Shown here one piece after another: positions 1-8,117 of a DNA stretch of 11,663 nucleotides (position 1 is the stretch's first letter; each line of letters starts with the position of its first letter). The DNA comes from Dehalococcoidia bacterium UBA2160 (GTDB taxonomy: Bacteria > Chloroflexota > Dehalococcoidia > Lucifugimonadales > UBA1123). The stretch is taken from NCBI GenBank assembly GCA_002328865.1, contig DCWO01000032.1:1-11663 (forward strand), read 5' to 3'. The position numbers and the translations under genes were made by a program. The notes beneath the pieces were generated by a model. The model was not told where the DNA came from. It saw nothing but the letters and a program-made list of their open reading frames with translations, and searched no databases.

Positions 1-80
1 CGCAAGACCAATCAACCTCTGGCGGCCTCCTAACTCCAGACCTCACACTCCGCGAACCTTGCTGCTCACATCGCGGCGCT

Positions 81-134
81 CAGTGGTACAGTTTTGCTCC
101 GCCCCACTGGTACACTTTCTCTCCGCCCTTGACA
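81..134. mobile_element. Tandem terminal repeats, probable right end of an IS21-like insertion sequence
   Basis: Two head-to-tail 24-bp units (81-104 and 105-128) match at 20 of 24 positions by hand count. Both share the core TGGTACA followed by a T-rich stretch and CTCCGCCC. They run directly into TTGACA at 129-134. IS21-family elements carry several subterminal direct repeats and begin with TG and end with CA, so a terminus reading ...TTGACA fits a right end, with the element body to the left of the window. The only possible trace of the body is a short open frame at 1-33 ending in TAA, which could be the tail of an istB-type gene but is too short to judge. The repeat structure is seen directly; the family assignment is inference. 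Confidence 0.55.
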
Positions 135-299
135 TTCGTCCCAAGATCGCGGCACAGGCCGGACTACGAAGGCACGAAGGTGTATGCTTAAAGACAGTCA
201 ATCACGTGCCGGGCCGAACTGTACGTTGGCCGACGCGACGCCTGGTCGGCGACCTATCCGTGGCCCGAGGCGGCCCCGCACATCGAGGAGATCATTTCA
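135..299. other. Upstream region of the transaldolase gene
   Basis: This stretch lies between the presumed IS end and the transaldolase start. A good Shine-Dalgarno sequence GAGGAG at 285-290 sits 9 nt before the ATG and supports that start. The TTGACA at the IS edge (129-134) could act as an outward-facing -35 box, but I see no convincing -10 box 16-18 bp downstream, so no promoter is called. The frame of the downstream gene is open from 192 without a start codon before 300. Confidence 0.4.
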
Positions 300-1427
300 A
301 TGTCCGGAAACTTGAGTCTGCTCCATGAGTTGGGCCGATTAGGCCAGAGTGTCTGGTTTGACAACATCTCCCGAGCGCTGATCGCCTCGGGCGATCTCGG
401 CAAGCTCATCGACTTGGGAGTCACTGGATTGACCTCCAACCCGTCGATATTCGAGAAAGCAGTTTCAGGCAGCGCCGACTACGACGAATCGATGCTTCGA
501 TTCGTGAACGATGGGATGGACACCGAGCAGGTGTTCGAGGCATTGGCCATCGAGGACATTCGCTCGGCCGCGGACCTTCTGATGCCCATCTACGATCGCA
601 CTAAAGGAGCGGATGGATACGCCTCATTGGAGGTCAATCCTCATCTTGCCGCCGACACCGACGGCACCGTCTCAGAAGGGCTGCGGATCTTCAAAGCGCT
701 GGGTCGCCCAAACGTTATGATCAAGGTGCCCGCCACGCCCGAGGGAATGCCGGCCATCGCCAGCCTGCTGGAGGCCGGCGTCAACGTGAACGCCACGCTG
801 ATATTCTCTTTGGATGCATACAACCAAGTCAGCGACGCCTACATCAGAGGCCTGGAGGCCAGACGACGAGCTGGCGGAGACGTCAGCCGGGTGGCTTCCG
901 TCGCGTCTTTCTTCGTGTCCAGGGTGGACTCGGCCGTGGACGGTTTGATCGACGCGCGTGCCGGCGAGGATCGGAGAGAGCTGTCAACGCTGAAAGGGAA
1001 AGCCGCCATTGCAAATGCGAAACTCGCCTATCAGGATTTCAAGAGCACATTCGGCGGCGAACGATTCGCAGAATTGCGGTCTGCCGGGGCGATGGTTCAG
1101 AGGCCGTTGTGGGCTTCGACTTCGACCAAAGACCCGAGTTACAGCGACGTTATGTACGTCGAATCCTTGATCGGTCGCGATACAGTCAACACCCTGCCCG
1201 ATGCGACGCTCGATGCGTTCGTCGACCACGGTTCTGCCTCCGAAACCCTGGACCGCGACGCCGACGCGGCTCGTGATGCCGTGGCGACCCTCGAAGCAGC
1301 CGGGATCAGCATGGACGCCGTGACTTCGAAGCTTTTGGCTGACGGGGTCAAGGCATTCGCGGACGCCTACGATCAGCTCGTGGCCAATATCGACGTAAAA
1401 AGGCAGCGATTGATCACTGCCGACTGA
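300..1427 (+). CDS. tal: Transaldolase (TAL type, 375 aa)
   Basis: The enzyme transfers a dihydroxyacetone unit between sedoheptulose-7-phosphate and glyceraldehyde-3-phosphate in the cytosolic non-oxidative pentose phosphate pathway. The 375-residue length matches the long TAL form of actinobacteria and cyanobacteria (about 370 aa). The active-site pieces of this TIM-barrel family are all visible: Asp21 in VWFDNISR, the GLTSNPSIFEKA segment (Thr45, Asn47), Glu111 in SLEVNP, and the Schiff-base Lys142 in VMIKVPAT. The later SFFVSRVD and RPLWASTSTKDP segments are also family hallmarks. The start is fixed by GAGGAG 9 nt upstream, and the gene ends in TGA. In many bacteria tal sits beside tkt, gnd or zwf. 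Here the left neighbour is a presumed insertion sequence, so such partners may have been separated from it. The gene appears intact. Confidence 0.96.
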   Translation: MSGNLSLLHELGRLGQSVWFDNISRALIASGDLGKLIDLGVTGLTSNPSIFEKAVSGSADYDESMLRFVNDGMDTEQVFEALAIEDIRSAADLLMPIYDRTKGADGYASLEVNPHLAADTDGTVSEGLRIFKALGRPNVMIKVPATPEGMPAIASLLEAGVNVNATLIFSLDAYNQVSDAYIRGLEARRRAGGDVSRVASVASFFVSRVDSAVDGLIDARAGEDRRELSTLKGKAAIANAKLAYQDFKSTFGGERFAELRSAGAMVQRPLWASTSTKDPSYSDVMYVESLIGRDTVNTLPDATLDAFVDHGSASETLDRDADAARDAVATLEAAGISMDAVTSKLLADGVKAFADAYDQLVANIDVKRQRLITAD

Positions 1428-1615
1428 ACCGGGCGTTCGCCAGTCACGCGATCCTCAAACATGCCTGCAAAGGTAAAGTGAGGCCGCCGACCCATCCGTG
1501 GCGTCACCTCCATGGGATCGACGTTCGTGAACCGGACTGATCTATCCGGGATCGCGACACCAGGCATCGAAGTCTGGCCTGTGGCTGGCTGCAGCAACGA
1601 TGCGCATCGGAGGCA

Positions 1616-3476
1616 ATGTTGGCGTACCTTCCCATCGAAAACCATGGTGTGATCGGAAACATGCGCACGGTGGCGCTTGTGGGCATGGACGGCGGCATCG
1701 ACTGGTTCTGTTGTCCGAACTTCGACTCCCCCAGCGTATTCGGCGCCATCCTTGACGACGACAAAGGCGGTCGATTCAGCATCCGTCCCGTTCACGAAGC
1801 CACGGCGCGAAAGCAGTTCTACTGGCCGGAAACCAACGTTCTGGTCACCCGATTCTTGTCTGATGAAGGCGTCGGCGAGGTCACCGACTTCATGCCCATC
1901 GGCGCGCTAAACGGCGATCGAAGGACACATATCGTCCGTCGAGTGAACGTGGTCCGAGGCCGCATCCACTAGAAGGTCGAGTGCGAGCCCGCGTTCAACT
2001 ATGCTCGCGATCGTCATGAAGTGCAGATCGATCACAATGGCGCCCGGTTCACGACCTCCAACATCGGGCTCCAATTGTGCACGTCCGTTCCGCTCAGCCC
2101 TGACGGACAAGGCGTGGAGGCCGAATTCTTGCTCGAAGAAGGCGAAACGGCCACGTTCGCAATTGTTGACGTGCTGTCCCCGGACGATGAGGGCATGGCG
2201 CCGTCGGAGCCCTTGGGGCGAGGATATGTTCCGCGCCACCGTCGACTATTGGCGGGACTGGCTGTCGCAGTGCACATACAAAGGCCGCTGGCGCGAGATG
2301 GTGGAGCGCTCGGCCCTGGTGCTCAAGCTCCTGACGTTCGAGCCGACGGGCGCCATCGTAGCCGCTCCAACCACCAGCCTGCCTGAGGATCTGGGCGGAT
2401 TCCGGAATTGGGACTACCGCTACACGTGGATCAGGGACGCCGCCTTTACCATCTACGGGTTGATCAGGATAGGGTTCACCGAGGCGGCTGCAGGATTCAT
2501 GGTCTGGATGGAAGCTCGCGCCCACGAGGCCGGGCCGGACGGCTCGTTGCAGATCATGTACGGGATCGACGGCAGACACGAACTCACGGAGCTTACCCTG
2601 GATCATCTGGAAGGCTATCGCGGGTCGAAGCCGGTTCGCATCGGAAACGGGGCGTACGATCAGCTCCAACTCGACATATACGGTGAGCTGCTGGACGCGG
2701 TCTACCTGTTCAACAAGTACGGAGAGCCCATCTCGTATGAGTTCTGGACCCACCTCCGGAATATGACCAACTGGGTTTGCGAACATTGGGACCAGGTGGA
2801 CGAAGGGATCTGGGAGACGAGGGGCGGGCAGAAGCACTTCGTCTACTCGAAGGTGATGTGTTGGGTCGCGGTCGACCGTGCGCTGCGGCTCGCCGACAGG
2901 CGTTCGTTCCCTGCCGACCGGCAAAGATGGCTGGAAGTCAGGGACCGGATATACGAGGAGATCATGGAGCGGGGATGGAACTCCGAGCTCGACTCGTTCG
3001 TGCAGTCTTACGGATCGGACTCCCTAGACGCCTCCAGTCTGATCATGCCGCTGGTGTTTCTGATGTCGCCCAGCGATCCGAGAATGCTTTCGACCCTGGA
3101 CGCGATCAATCGCTCGCCCCAGCAAGGCGGCTTGGTGTCCAACTCGTTGGTGTACCGCTACGACGTAACCGCGTCGCCCGACGGTCTGAACACCGACGAA
3201 GGGACATTCAACATGTGCTCGTTCTGGCTGGTCGAGGCCCTCACCAGAGCGGGCAAAACCGACCGGGCCAAACTGGACGAGGCTCGCTTGATGTTCGAGA
3301 AGATGCTGGGCTATGCCAACCACGTCGGCCTCTACTCGGAGGAGACGGGGAAAAACGGCGAGGCTCTCGGAAACTTCCCGCAGGCGTTCACGCATCTGTC
3401 GCTCATCAGCGCGGCCTTCAACCTGGACCGCACGCTGGGCGCGGCGAACGAAGGGCGCGTGGAAGCAGCCGACTGA
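1616..3476 (+). pseudogene. GH15 glucoamylase/trehalase-like gene, interrupted by a TAG stop and a +1 frameshift
   Basis: Read through, the locus encodes about 619 aa of a bacterial glycoside hydrolase family 15 protein, the group containing glucoamylase, glucodextranase and actinobacterial trehalase. The N-terminal part carries YLPIENHGVIGNMRT, GGIDWFCCPNFDSPSVF and then a beta-sandwich domain. The catalytic barrel shows WDYRYTWIRDA (about 2410-2442). The likely general acid is the Glu at 2814-2816 (GIWETRG) and the likely general base the Glu at 3198-3200 (DEGTFNMCSFW). Two lesions break it. One is an in-frame TAG at 1970-1972, within otherwise homologous sequence that resumes as KVECEPAFNYARDRH. 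The other is one extra G in the GGGG run at 2215-2218, after which the true frame continues as GEDMFRATVDYWRDW. GGAGG at 1609-1613 is only 2 nt from ATG 1616 but 5 nt from TTG 1619, which may be the original start. The substrate cannot be told from sequence. Either a recent pseudogene or read errors. Confidence 0.9.
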
Positions 3477-3573
3477 TCTGCGCAGGGTTGACGCACACGC
3501 CTCCGCTCATCACAATGGGTGGAACCCAGAACACAGGTCTCTGGGCACACATCTTGCGAGGGCGAAACAACAC

Positions 3574-5262
3574 ATGACTTCAGAGGAATCCGCCGCATCG
3601 GTCGACTTCATCCGAGCGACGATAGACCAGGACATAGCCGGCGGCAGGTTCGGCGGGCGCGTGCACACACGTTTCCCGCCCGAGCCAAACGGGTACTTGC
3701 ACATTGGCCACGCCATGGCGATCTGCCTGGATTTCGGAGTCGCCGACGAATACGGCGGCATGTGTAACCTGAGATTCGACGACACGAACCCAACCAGGGA
3801 AGATGTCGAATTCGTCGGTTCGCAACAAGAGGACATCCGTTGGCTTGGGTTCGATTGGGAGGGCCGCCTCTTCTACGCCTCGGACTATTTCGAGCAGCTA
3901 TTCGAGTTCGCCATGCAGCTCATTCGCGACGGCAAGGCGTACGTTGACAGCCTCAGCGTCGAAGAAATTCGCGAGTATCGGGGCACCCTCACCGAACCCG
4001 GGCGCAACAGTCCTTACCGAGGACGCGACGTCGAAGAGAGCTTGACGCTTTTCCAGAAGATGCGCGACGGCGATTTCGCGGAGGGCGAGCACGTGGTGCG
4101 GGCCAAAATCGACATGGCCTCACCCAACATGAACATGCGGGACCCGACGATCTACCGCATTCTCAAAGTCAAGCATCACCAAACCGGAGACGAGTGGTGC
4201 GTGTACCCCATGTACGACTTCGCTCATCCGCTCTCCGACGCGATCGAAAGCATCACCCATTCGCTGTGCTCACTCGAATACGAGGATCACAGACCTTTGT
4301 ACGACTGGTTTTTGGAACAGCTCGACGTGTTCCGGTCACGCCAGATCGAGTTCGCAAGACTGAACCTGAGCCAGACGGTCATGCACAAACGCATGCTAAT
4401 CCAACTGGTCAACGGGGGGTTCGTGTCCGGTTGGGACGATCCCCGGATGCCGACCCTGGCAGGTTTGAGGCGCAGAGGATACACGCCGGAAGCCATTCGG
4501 GACTTTTGCGCTCGCATCGGAATCGCCAAAGCCAACAGCATCAAGGATGTCGCACTGCTCGAACACTGCCTGCGAAACGACCTGAACCAGCGGGCGCCGC
4601 GTAAGCTTGCCGTTCTTCGTCCGCTGAGGGTGGTGATAGAGAACTATCCGGAAGGACAGACCGAATATCTGGACGCCGTCAACAACCCCGAAGACCCCGA
4701 CGCGGGGACGCGGCAATTGCCGTTCAGTCGGACGATCCTGGTCGAGCGAGACGACTTCATGGAAGACCCGCCGAGGCGGTTCTACAGGCTGTCGCCCGGG
4801 CGCGAAGTGCGCCTGAGATACGGCTACTTCATCAAGTGCGAAGAGGTGGTCAAGGACGCTGCCGGAGAAGTCGTGGAGCTGCGGTGCACATATGACCTCG
4901 AGACCCGGGGCGGCTCGGCCCCCGACGGGCGCAAGGTCCGCGCGACCCTGCACTGGGTGTCTGAAGAGACCGCTCTCGACGCGGAAGTCAGGCTGTATGA
5001 CCACATGTTCGAGGCGGCGGATCCCTCGGACGTTCCCGAGGGCGTGGACTGGCGAGACACCTTCAACACGGACTCGCTGGAGGTCCTCACCGAGTGCAAA
5101 GTAGAGCCGTCCGCGCGCGACGTGCAGGTCGGGCAGGGCGTCCAGTTCGAGAGACAGGGCTACTTCTGTCCCGACAACGATTCCACTCCAGACCGGCTCG
5201 TGTTCAACCGAACCGTCCCGCTCCGAGACGCGTGGGCGCGGATTCAGCGAGCAGGCAAGTAA
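3574..5262 (+). CDS. glnS: Glutaminyl-tRNA synthetase (562 aa)
   Basis: This class I aminoacyl-tRNA synthetase charges tRNA-Gln directly with glutamine in the cytosol. The N-terminal Rossmann domain has RFPPEPNGYLHIGHA (HIGH at residues 43-46) and RFDDTNP (68-74). The acceptor-binding region carries the GlnRS/GluRS hallmarks YPMYDFAHPLSDAIE and THSLCSLEYEDHRPLYDW. The KMSKS equivalent, at 269-273, reads VMHKR instead of the usual VMSKR. The last roughly 220 residues form the two-beta-barrel anticodon-binding part. Length is close to the E. coli enzyme (about 554 aa). The frame is open further upstream, but the ATG at 3574 is chosen because family homology begins just after it and a GAGGG lies 11 nt before it. 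The gene starts 97 bp after the broken GH15 gene and converges on the sugar kinase gene that ends at 5308. Confidence 0.97.
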   Translation: MTSEESAASVDFIRATIDQDIAGGRFGGRVHTRFPPEPNGYLHIGHAMAICLDFGVADEYGGMCNLRFDDTNPTREDVEFVGSQQEDIRWLGFDWEGRLFYASDYFEQLFEFAMQLIRDGKAYVDSLSVEEIREYRGTLTEPGRNSPYRGRDVEESLTLFQKMRDGDFAEGEHVVRAKIDMASPNMNMRDPTIYRILKVKHHQTGDEWCVYPMYDFAHPLSDAIESITHSLCSLEYEDHRPLYDWFLEQLDVFRSRQIEFARLNLSQTVMHKRMLIQLVNGGFVSGWDDPRMPTLAGLRRRGYTPEAIRDFCARIGIAKANSIKDVALLEHCLRNDLNQRAPRKLAVLRPLRVVIENYPEGQTEYLDAVNNPEDPDAGTRQLPFSRTILVERDDFMEDPPRRFYRLSPGREVRLRYGYFIKCEEVVKDAAGEVVELRCTYDLETRGGSAPDGRKVRATLHWVSEETALDAEVRLYDHMFEAADPSDVPEGVDWRDTFNTDSLEVLTECKVEPSARDVQVGQGVQFERQGYFCPDNDSTPDRLVFNRTVPLRDAWARIQRAGK

Positions 5263-5277
5263 ACCGCGCTTCTACGG

Positions 5278-5291
5278 GCGAGAGTCCTCGC
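5278..5291. terminator. Small hairpin between convergent genes
   Basis: GCGAG, a 4-nt loop AGTC, and CTCGC form a 5-bp stem in the 45-bp gap between the end of glnS and the end of the sugar kinase gene. Because the genes converge it could help terminate both transcripts. There is no T run on either side, so it is not a standard intrinsic terminator. Confidence 0.25.
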
Positions 5292-5307
5292 ACCTCACCT
5301 CGTCGAG

Positions 5308-6297
5308 TCAACCTTCGCGGTCGATTGTCAGCAGAAACTCGTTGACCTGGGCCATGTTCGGCATGGCCACGGTGTCGCCTCGAGTGGTGCACGTCAGGGC
5401 GCCGCACACGTTGGCGATATCCAGAGACACCGCCAATACCTCGCGCCGCTCGTGTGAGGTCAGTGCGAGCAGGTCCACCACATTGTGTTGCTGAAGAATC
5501 CCCGCCAGAAATCCGGCGACGAACGCATCGCCCGCGCCAACCGGATCGACGATATCGACAGCGTAACCGGGATGAACCAGTACGTTTGGGCCGTCGCACA
5601 AGACAGCGCCATCGCTCCCCCTGGTGACGATGCTGACGTCCACGCCGCGTTCACGGAAGTGCCGGGCGTACTGTTCGGCGTCCAGACCCAAGCTCCAGAC
5701 GGTCTCCGCTTCGTCATGACCGACCTTGAAGATGTTCGCGTGCTCGATCATCCGGTCGAATACTTCGCGTGCATCACCCGGTGACCAGAGCTGCTCTCTG
5801 TAGTTAACGTCGAAGCTGACCGGGCAGCCTCGACCCGCGGCTGCTTGCATCGCGGCGAGCGTGGTGTCGTGACAGGTGTCGCTCAGAGCGGGAGTGATGC
5901 CCGTGACGTGCAGCACGTCGCATTCGGCCAGATGCGGTTCGACAACCGCGAACGTGAGTTCGCTCGCCGCGCTGCCCTTGCGGCGATACGTCCTGATCGG
6001 CTCGTTTCCGATGCGGTTGAGGTGGAACTCGGCCGTGAACCGGTCGGTGACGACATCCGCGACGACAGTGGTCTGTCCGTGCAGGCTGTCGAGGATGAAC
6101 CTCCCGGCTTCGTCGTCCCCGAGGCGGCTGATCCAGATCGTTTCCACGTCGTCAGGGAGCAATTTCTTCAGGTCAACGGCAACATTGGATTCGGCTCCGG
6201 CGCACCCTTTGACGTGAGAACCGGCGGGATCGTACGGCCCAGCGTACTCGGCGTTGTACTGGACCAGCGTCTCACCGAACGTGACGAAGCGCTTCAT
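5308..6297 (-). CDS. kdgK: PfkB-family sugar kinase, probably 2-dehydro-3-deoxygluconokinase (329 aa)
   Basis: This is a ribokinase-fold kinase that would phosphorylate 2-keto-3-deoxygluconate or a close sugar acid with ATP, feeding the lower Entner-Doudoroff route. The first PfkB signature region is GCAGAESNVAVDL (31-43). The second is DPVGAGDAFVAGF (251-263), with catalytic base Asp257 and the GAGD anion hole. FDVNYREQLWS (162-172) resembles the F-D-x-N-x-R-x-x-L-W segment common in KDG kinases, which is why that substrate is preferred over fructose or ribose. Length is normal. The start ATG has AGGA 7 nt upstream, and that ribosome site overlaps the TAG stop of the preceding glycosylase gene. 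With only 9 bp between the two genes, they are very likely co-transcribed and perhaps translationally coupled. The substrate remains an inference, since PfkB specificities are hard to read from sequence. Confidence 0.9.
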   Translation of the reverse strand: MKRFVTFGETLVQYNAEYAGPYDPAGSHVKGCAGAESNVAVDLKKLLPDDVETIWISRLGDDEAGRFILDSLHGQTTVVADVVTDRFTAEFHLNRIGNEPIRTYRRKGSAASELTFAVVEPHLAECDVLHVTGITPALSDTCHDTTLAAMQAAAGRGCPVSFDVNYREQLWSPGDAREVFDRMIEHANIFKVGHDEAETVWSLGLDAEQYARHFRERGVDVSIVTRGSDGAVLCDGPNVLVHPGYAVDIVDPVGAGDAFVAGFLAGILQQHNVVDLLALTSHERREVLAVSLDIANVCGALTCTTRGDTVAMPNMAQVNEFLLTIDREG

Positions 6298-6306
6298 CCG
6301 ACGATC

Positions 6307-7584
6307 CTACATCGCCGCCAGGAGCTTCGTGCCAAAGTCGCTCGGATTGCTGTGCTCGATCACGAGGTCGCTGGCGTCGTGGAACGCAAGGAAGTCGCGC
6401 ATTGAACCCGCGATGGACGCCACCATGTCGTCCTCCGGCTTCACGCCAGGCTCCAGATGCAACTTCTTGACCCTGAGGACGCCTGTCTGGCGCTCTAACT
6501 TAGGATCGAACCGACCAACCAATCGATCCCGGAACAGTATAGGCAGGCTGTAGTAGCCCCAGATCCGGTCGGGCTCGCGTTTGTACGCTTCCAGGATTTG
6601 GTTGAAGCCCCAGAACTGTTCGTCACGGTCACGAGCCCAAAAGAGATTGTCGAACGGGTTCAGAAATGTCACATGGCCCGGCTCGAGCGCTCCGTCAGCG
6701 GCCGCGTCGAGCTTGACGATATCCTCTCGGTGGACCGCCAGGCTCCCGGTTGCGTCCGAACTTTGCTGCACTGGGACGAGCTCAATGGTCCCGTCGGCGA
6801 TCATCTCGTCGATGACCGGCTTCGCCCTGGTTCGCTTTATCTTTACGTAATCCGCCACTCCCCTGGGATCGCAGATGCCGAGACGCCGGATAGACTTCTC
6901 AAGCGACCAACGGGTCGCGTCCTCTTCGGTGGGCTCGTCCCGGGACACCCATTCTGGCAGGACGCGTTCTTTGAGGTCATAGACTCGCTGGAAGTTGACG
7001 CGGCTGGCGACCATCACGTCGCCCTGGTTGTAGAGAGCTTCCAGCGCGCGTTTGGCGGGTTTCCAGTCCCACCAACTCCCGCGCTTCACGCCGTCGCGCT
7101 CGAAATCGGAGGAACGGGAGGCGCCGTGATCTCGGATGTGCTCCAGCACGACTTGCACTAAATCGCGATTGCCAGGTTCGTCTATCCATCCCCTGTACCA
7201 TCCGGTGCGCCCTTCCCGATAGGCTCGTTGAGTCGGCAGGCTGTACCGGTAGTCGTCGAGCGGTATCATGCACGCCGCATGTCGCCAGTACTCGAACAGT
7301 CGACGCCCCTGCCCGGACTCGGCGTCCCCGGACAGGAGCCCGTCAAGGTGTTCCGGGTCGTACTTGCCCAACCTGCTCCAGAGAGTGAGGTATTGGCTAC
7401 GTCGGACCATCTGCAGCGTGTCGATCTGCAGCCAACCGATGCGCTCGATGGTGTTGTATATCGAATCAGGGCCGACAGCGCCGTCCGGAGGCGTCGCGAG
7501 GCCTTGCGCATCCAGAGCCAACGCCCGGGCGGCGGACAGTGGGTACGGGGTATTGTTGGCGGTGCGCTTCCTCTTTGGGGTCAT
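6307..7584 (-). CDS. YcaQ/AlkZ-like winged-helix DNA glycosylase (HTH_42 family, 425 aa)
   Basis: The protein belongs to the HTH_42 (formerly DUF1006) superfamily. Its members AlkZ and YcaQ excise bulky alkylated bases and unhook interstrand crosslinks. The N-terminal segment LSAARALALDAQGL leads to the catalytic Gln-x-Asp motif at residues 53-55 (QID), the YcaQ-type variant rather than the Gln-x-Gln of AlkZ. It is followed by SQYLTLWSRLGKYDPEHLDGLL. Other family marks are FEYWRHAACMIPLDDYRY, the FLNPFDNLFWARDR strand, and YYSLPILFRDRLVGRFDPK near the C-terminus. Length fits the family (about 390-420 aa). The start at 7584 has only a weak ribosome site (AGAAAA), but no better Met precedes the conserved region. 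It is the first gene of a two-gene - strand unit with the PfkB kinase; no functional link between the two is obvious. Confidence 0.9.
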   Translation of the reverse strand: MTPKRKRTANNTPYPLSAARALALDAQGLATPPDGAVGPDSIYNTIERIGWLQIDTLQMVRRSQYLTLWSRLGKYDPEHLDGLLSGDAESGQGRRLFEYWRHAACMIPLDDYRYSLPTQRAYREGRTGWYRGWIDEPGNRDLVQVVLEHIRDHGASRSSDFERDGVKRGSWWDWKPAKRALEALYNQGDVMVASRVNFQRVYDLKERVLPEWVSRDEPTEEDATRWSLEKSIRRLGICDPRGVADYVKIKRTRAKPVIDEMIADGTIELVPVQQSSDATGSLAVHREDIVKLDAAADGALEPGHVTFLNPFDNLFWARDRDEQFWGFNQILEAYKREPDRIWGYYSLPILFRDRLVGRFDPKLERQTGVLRVKKLHLEPGVKPEDDMVASIAGSMRDFLAFHDASDLVIEHSNPSDFGTKLLAAM

Positions 7585-7900
7585 TTTCTGGTTTCGTTGC
7601 TGGGCATGAATAACTTAGCGCCGAATCGCGAGCCAGTCGCAGCCGATCTGTGTCGGAGCGAAACGGGTGGACGAACGTCGAGTTGGATTGTCTCAACTGT
7701 GCTTCGGCAGATCAAGTCATGGGTCCCAGTTTTGCAGGTGGATATTCGGATGCCTGGGCGACATATGTGGTCGTTGTTTCGGAGGGAGCGGCTCGTGCAT
7801 ATTGACGCGTTCCGACCTTCGTGTCGCCGGTGGCCGAATTGGGCTGAAACAGCCTTATTTCCCTCTTTTGAGGACATAATCGTCCAGGAGGACAGGAATC

Positions 7901-8098
7901 GTGCCTGAACAGGCTGGATTCAGGGTGGTAGAAACGACGCCGAACTGTTATCATAGTCTGGACGCACGAGACAAAGCTGGCAACTTGCGTTACAGTAGAA
8001 CCACAAACTGGTTCTACAATCTTGAGGATATTCCCGCATATGAGGTCGGGCACGCGTCAACATGGTGCGTCGCCGTCCTTTCGCGCGGATCAAGGTGA
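7901..8098 (+). CDS. Doubtful small ORF with a good ribosome site (65 aa)
   Basis: A GTG-started frame of 65 codons begins 9 nt after a perfect AGGAGG (7886-7891), which is the main reason to list it. I do not recognise the product. It contains a plausible-looking aromatic stretch (TTNWFYNLEDIPAYEVGHAS) but no signal peptide, membrane helix or metal motif. A perfect 9-bp inverted repeat (7995-8017) lies inside it, and its 3' end runs toward the structured leader of the DUF5679 gene. It could be a leader peptide, a remnant of a larger degraded gene, or chance. Confidence 0.25.
   Translation: MPEQAGFRVVETTPNCYHSLDARDKAGNLRYSRTTNWFYNLEDIPAYEVGHASTWCVAVLSRGSR
7995..8017. repeat. Perfect 9-bp inverted repeat with 5-nt loop
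   Basis: GTAGAACCA, loop CAAAC, and TGGTTCTAC form an uninterrupted 9-bp stem. There is no T run after it on either strand, so it does not look like an intrinsic terminator. The loop lacks the features of a tRNA arm (no T before the anticodon position, no GGTTCRA arm nearby). It lies in the otherwise gene-poor 7585-8256 region, between the divergently oriented glycosylase and DUF5679 genes, so an operator or an RNA hairpin are both possible. Confidence 0.6.
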
Positions 8099-8117
8099 GC
8101 GCTGCGCTCCAGGTGCT

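Noticed and set aside
192..299. Protein-like open frame continuing in frame into the transaldolase gene
   Set aside because: It has no start codon after the TAA at 189-191. The ATG at 300 has a well-placed Shine-Dalgarno sequence, and family homology begins there.
1970..1972. Stop-codon readthrough or TAG recoding in the GH15 gene
   Set aside because: TAG ends other genes in the window normally, no recoding structure is evident, and a second frameshift lesion further on makes mutation or sequence error simpler.
2094..2924. 276-codon - strand ORF opposite the GH15 gene
   Set aside because: It is antisense to clear GH15 homology including both catalytic glutamates, has no recognisable motif, and is explained by GC-rich codon bias.
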